Assembly (NCBI RefSeq): GCF_900094625.1 | Contig: NZ_FMAJ01000005.1 | Coordinates: forward strand, 186,001-250,000 | Direction: 5' to 3' | Length of the DNA: 64,000 nt | Source: Rhizobium aethiopicum | GTDB taxonomy: Bacteria > Pseudomonadota > Alphaproteobacteria > Rhizobiales > Rhizobiaceae | Shown here: positions 62,465-64,000 of the stretch, in pieces | How the letters are laid out: the number at the start of each line of letters is the position of its first letter | How positions within the stretch are numbered: the first letter of the stretch is position 1 | Notes under the pieces: model-generated | The model's database searches: none | What the model was told of the DNA's origin: nothing | The model's input: the letters and a program-made list of their open reading frames with translations, nothing else | Made by a program: the position numbers and the translations under genes

Positions 62465-63985
62465 ATGTCCGAGGCAACAGTCGAAAAATGGGGTGTGTTC
62501 GAGGCTTCCTTCGAGGGGCCTGCCGGCGGCAATCCCTATCTCGACGGGGCATTCGATGCCGTCTTCACGCATAAGAGCCGCGAAGTCCGCGTGCCGGGTT
62601 TCTATGACGGCAACGGCACCTACCGCATCCGCTTCATGCCCGATAGCGAAGGCGAGTGGTCGTTCAAGACGCGCTCCAGGACTTCGGCACTCGACGGCAG
62701 GACCGGCGCACTCACTGCAATCTCGCCTTCATCAGGCAATCACGGCCCGGTGCGGGTGCGCAACAAATTCCACTTCGCCTATGCCGACGGCACTCCGTTC
62801 CTCTCCTTCGGAACGACCTGCTATGCCTGGACGCACCAGCCGCTCGAGATGCAGAAGCAGACGCTGGAGACGCTCGAGAAGGCGCGCTTCAACAAGATGC
62901 GCATGGGCGTGTTTCCCAAGGATTACCCCTACAACGTCAACGAGCCGCTGCATGCCTGCTTCGAGCGCGCAGCCGACGGGAAAGAGGATTTCGACCGCCC
63001 GAACCCGGCTGCTTTCCAGCACTTCGAAAGGCAGGTCGCCGCACTCTGCGACCTCGGCATCGAGGCCGATATCATCATCTTCCATCCCTATGACCGCTGG
63101 GGTTATGCCGACATGTCGGCGGAACAGGATTTCCGCTATGTCGAATATCTGGCCGCCCGCCTTGCCGCCTACCGGAATGTCTGGTGGTCGCTCGCCAACG
63201 AATATGACTTCCTGATCGACACCAAGCCGATGGCGCAATGGGACCGCTACTTCCACGTCCTGGAGGAAAACGATCCCTACCAGCACCTGCGCTCCATCCA
63301 TAATGGCGACGTGACGGCGAATTTCGATCACCGCAAACCGTGGGTCACCCATACCTGCATTCAGAACCCCGACGTCAAGCGCACCCAGGAATGGCGCAAT
63401 GCCTATGGCAAGCCCGTCATCAACGACGAGCCGGAATATGAGGGCGACATCCTGCAGTCCTGGGGCAACCTTCATGCGCAGGAGCTCGTGCATCGTTTCT
63501 GGATCACCATGGCGCGCGGCGGCTATGCCGGCCACGGCGAGACCTATTCCCATCCCGAGGATCTGATCTGGTGGGCCAAGGGCGGCGAACTGCGCGGCGA
63601 GGCATGGAAGCGCATCGGCTTCCTGCGCGACCTGCTGGAGGCCGACGTCAAGCACGGGCTGGAACCGCTCGGCGTCATCGGCGAATGGCCGTGGTCGCGC
63701 GTGTCGGGCGCGCGTGACGGCGATGGCGATTTCCGCCTGATCTATTTCGGCGAGCATCAGCCGGTCGTCTGGTCCACTGGCCTGCCGGTCGATGGCGACG
63801 ATTACGACGTCGATATCATCGACACCTGGGAGATGACGATCACGCCGGCCGAGAAGGTCGCGGCACCCGTTCCGCATCCGACCCGCCACGGTTCGGTCGT
63901 GCGCGGCGGCAAGCCGGACGCCGCCTTCGGCGTAAAAATCCCGCGCAAGCCGTATCAGGCGCTGCGCGTGCGCAGGAAGCGCTAA
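62465..63985 (+). CDS. DUF5060/DUF4038 glycoside hydrolase, GH140-like candidate apiosidase (cytoplasmic)
   Basis: This 506-residue enzyme has an N-terminal beta-sandwich (DUF5060: WGVFEASFEGPAGGNPYLDGAFDAVFTH...GFYDGNGTYRIRFMPDSEGEWSF), a central TIM barrel (DUF4038: FLSFGTTCYAW, FNKMRMGVFPKDY, VWWSLANEYDFL with Asn-Glu as likely acid/base, and VINDEPEYEG as likely nucleophile) and a small C-terminal DUF5605-type domain. The barrel resembles GH140, whose founder is an apiosidase. No signal peptide is present. At the end of an apiose island, after an importer of oligosaccharide type, it most likely releases D-apiose from an imported apioside inside the cell. Substrate assignment is inferred from context. 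Confidence 0.82.
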   Translation: MSEATVEKWGVFEASFEGPAGGNPYLDGAFDAVFTHKSREVRVPGFYDGNGTYRIRFMPDSEGEWSFKTRSRTSALDGRTGALTAISPSSGNHGPVRVRNKFHFAYADGTPFLSFGTTCYAWTHQPLEMQKQTLETLEKARFNKMRMGVFPKDYPYNVNEPLHACFERAADGKEDFDRPNPAAFQHFERQVAALCDLGIEADIIIFHPYDRWGYADMSAEQDFRYVEYLAARLAAYRNVWWSLANEYDFLIDTKPMAQWDRYFHVLEENDPYQHLRSIHNGDVTANFDHRKPWVTHTCIQNPDVKRTQEWRNAYGKPVINDEPEYEGDILQSWGNLHAQELVHRFWITMARGGYAGHGETYSHPEDLIWWAKGGELRGEAWKRIGFLRDLLEADVKHGLEPLGVIGEWPWSRVSGARDGDGDFRLIYFGEHQPVVWSTGLPVDGDDYDVDIIDTWEMTITPAEKVAAPVPHPTRHGSVVRGGKPDAAFGVKIPRKPYQALRVRRKR

Positions 63986-64000
63986 AACAGTTGGAAGGAT

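Overview
The window reads as DNA from a fast-growing Rhizobium, most likely of the R. etli / R. leguminosarum group. The reasons are high GC content, a RIME-type intergenic palindromic element, many GGAAC-N17/18-GTT (EcfG/RpoE2-type) promoters, HWE-type histidine kinases, and dense carbohydrate ABC and TRAP transport operons typical of rhizobial secondary replicons. I see no rRNA, tRNA, insertion sequence, CRISPR array or replication origin. Species and replicon are inferences from family resemblance, not from a search.

Region 1 (1-9.2 kb) is sugar or sugar-acid catabolism. An SDR and a cupin run rightward. A leftward operon runs denD-like dehydrogenase, SDR, MalK-type ATPase, Tat-exported solute-binding protein and two permeases. 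It is divergent from a LacI-family regulator, with a 26-bp operator palindrome between them.

Region 2 (9.2-38.1 kb, plus one gene at 44.2 kb) is a stress-response region: manganese catalase, two DUF892 ferritin-like proteins, DUF4142, DUF1206, DUF983, a P450, three Crp/Fnr paralogues (one broken), two HWE kinases, a GGDEF protein, an ECF/NrsF sigma-anti-sigma pair and an EcfG-like sigma factor. Thirteen EcfG-type promoter matches, nearly all correctly placed and oriented, tie many of these genes into a probable general-stress regulon. An L-idonate dehydrogenase / TRAP transporter / FadR-type operon (18.7-23.7 kb) sits inside this region, beside the remains of a GntR regulator and an FAD oxidoreductase.

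Region 3 (38.1-44.1 kb) is a fructoside operon: LacI regulator, solute-binding protein, two permeases (one frameshifted) and a cytoplasmic GH32 hydrolase.

Region 4 (44.7-64 kb) is the highlight: a D-apiose / apioside utilisation island. A NanR-like regulator diverges from a RuBisCO-like protein (OiaC-like), acid-sugar kinase (OiaK), TPI-like isomerase (frameshifted), RpiB-like isomerase, D-apionate oxidoisomerase (ApnO), a ribose-type ABC importer, D-apiose dehydrogenase (ApsD), D-apionolactonase (ApnL), a DhaK/DhaL-type kinase, a second CUT1-type importer, and a signal-less DUF5060/DUF4038 glycoside hydrolase resembling GH140 apiosidases. A 13-bp motif, CTCATYATACCAG, occurs in front of all three transcription units and probably marks the regulon. 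Proposed flow: apioside import, intracellular cleavage to D-apiose, D-apionolactone, D-apionate, 3-oxo-isoapionate, its 4-phosphate, L-erythrulose-1-phosphate, D-erythrulose-4-phosphate, D-erythrose-4-phosphate.

At least five genes carry frameshifts or truncations (Crp/Fnr, DUF6894, fructoside permease, TPI-like, FAD oxidoreductase remnant). Some may be sequencing errors.
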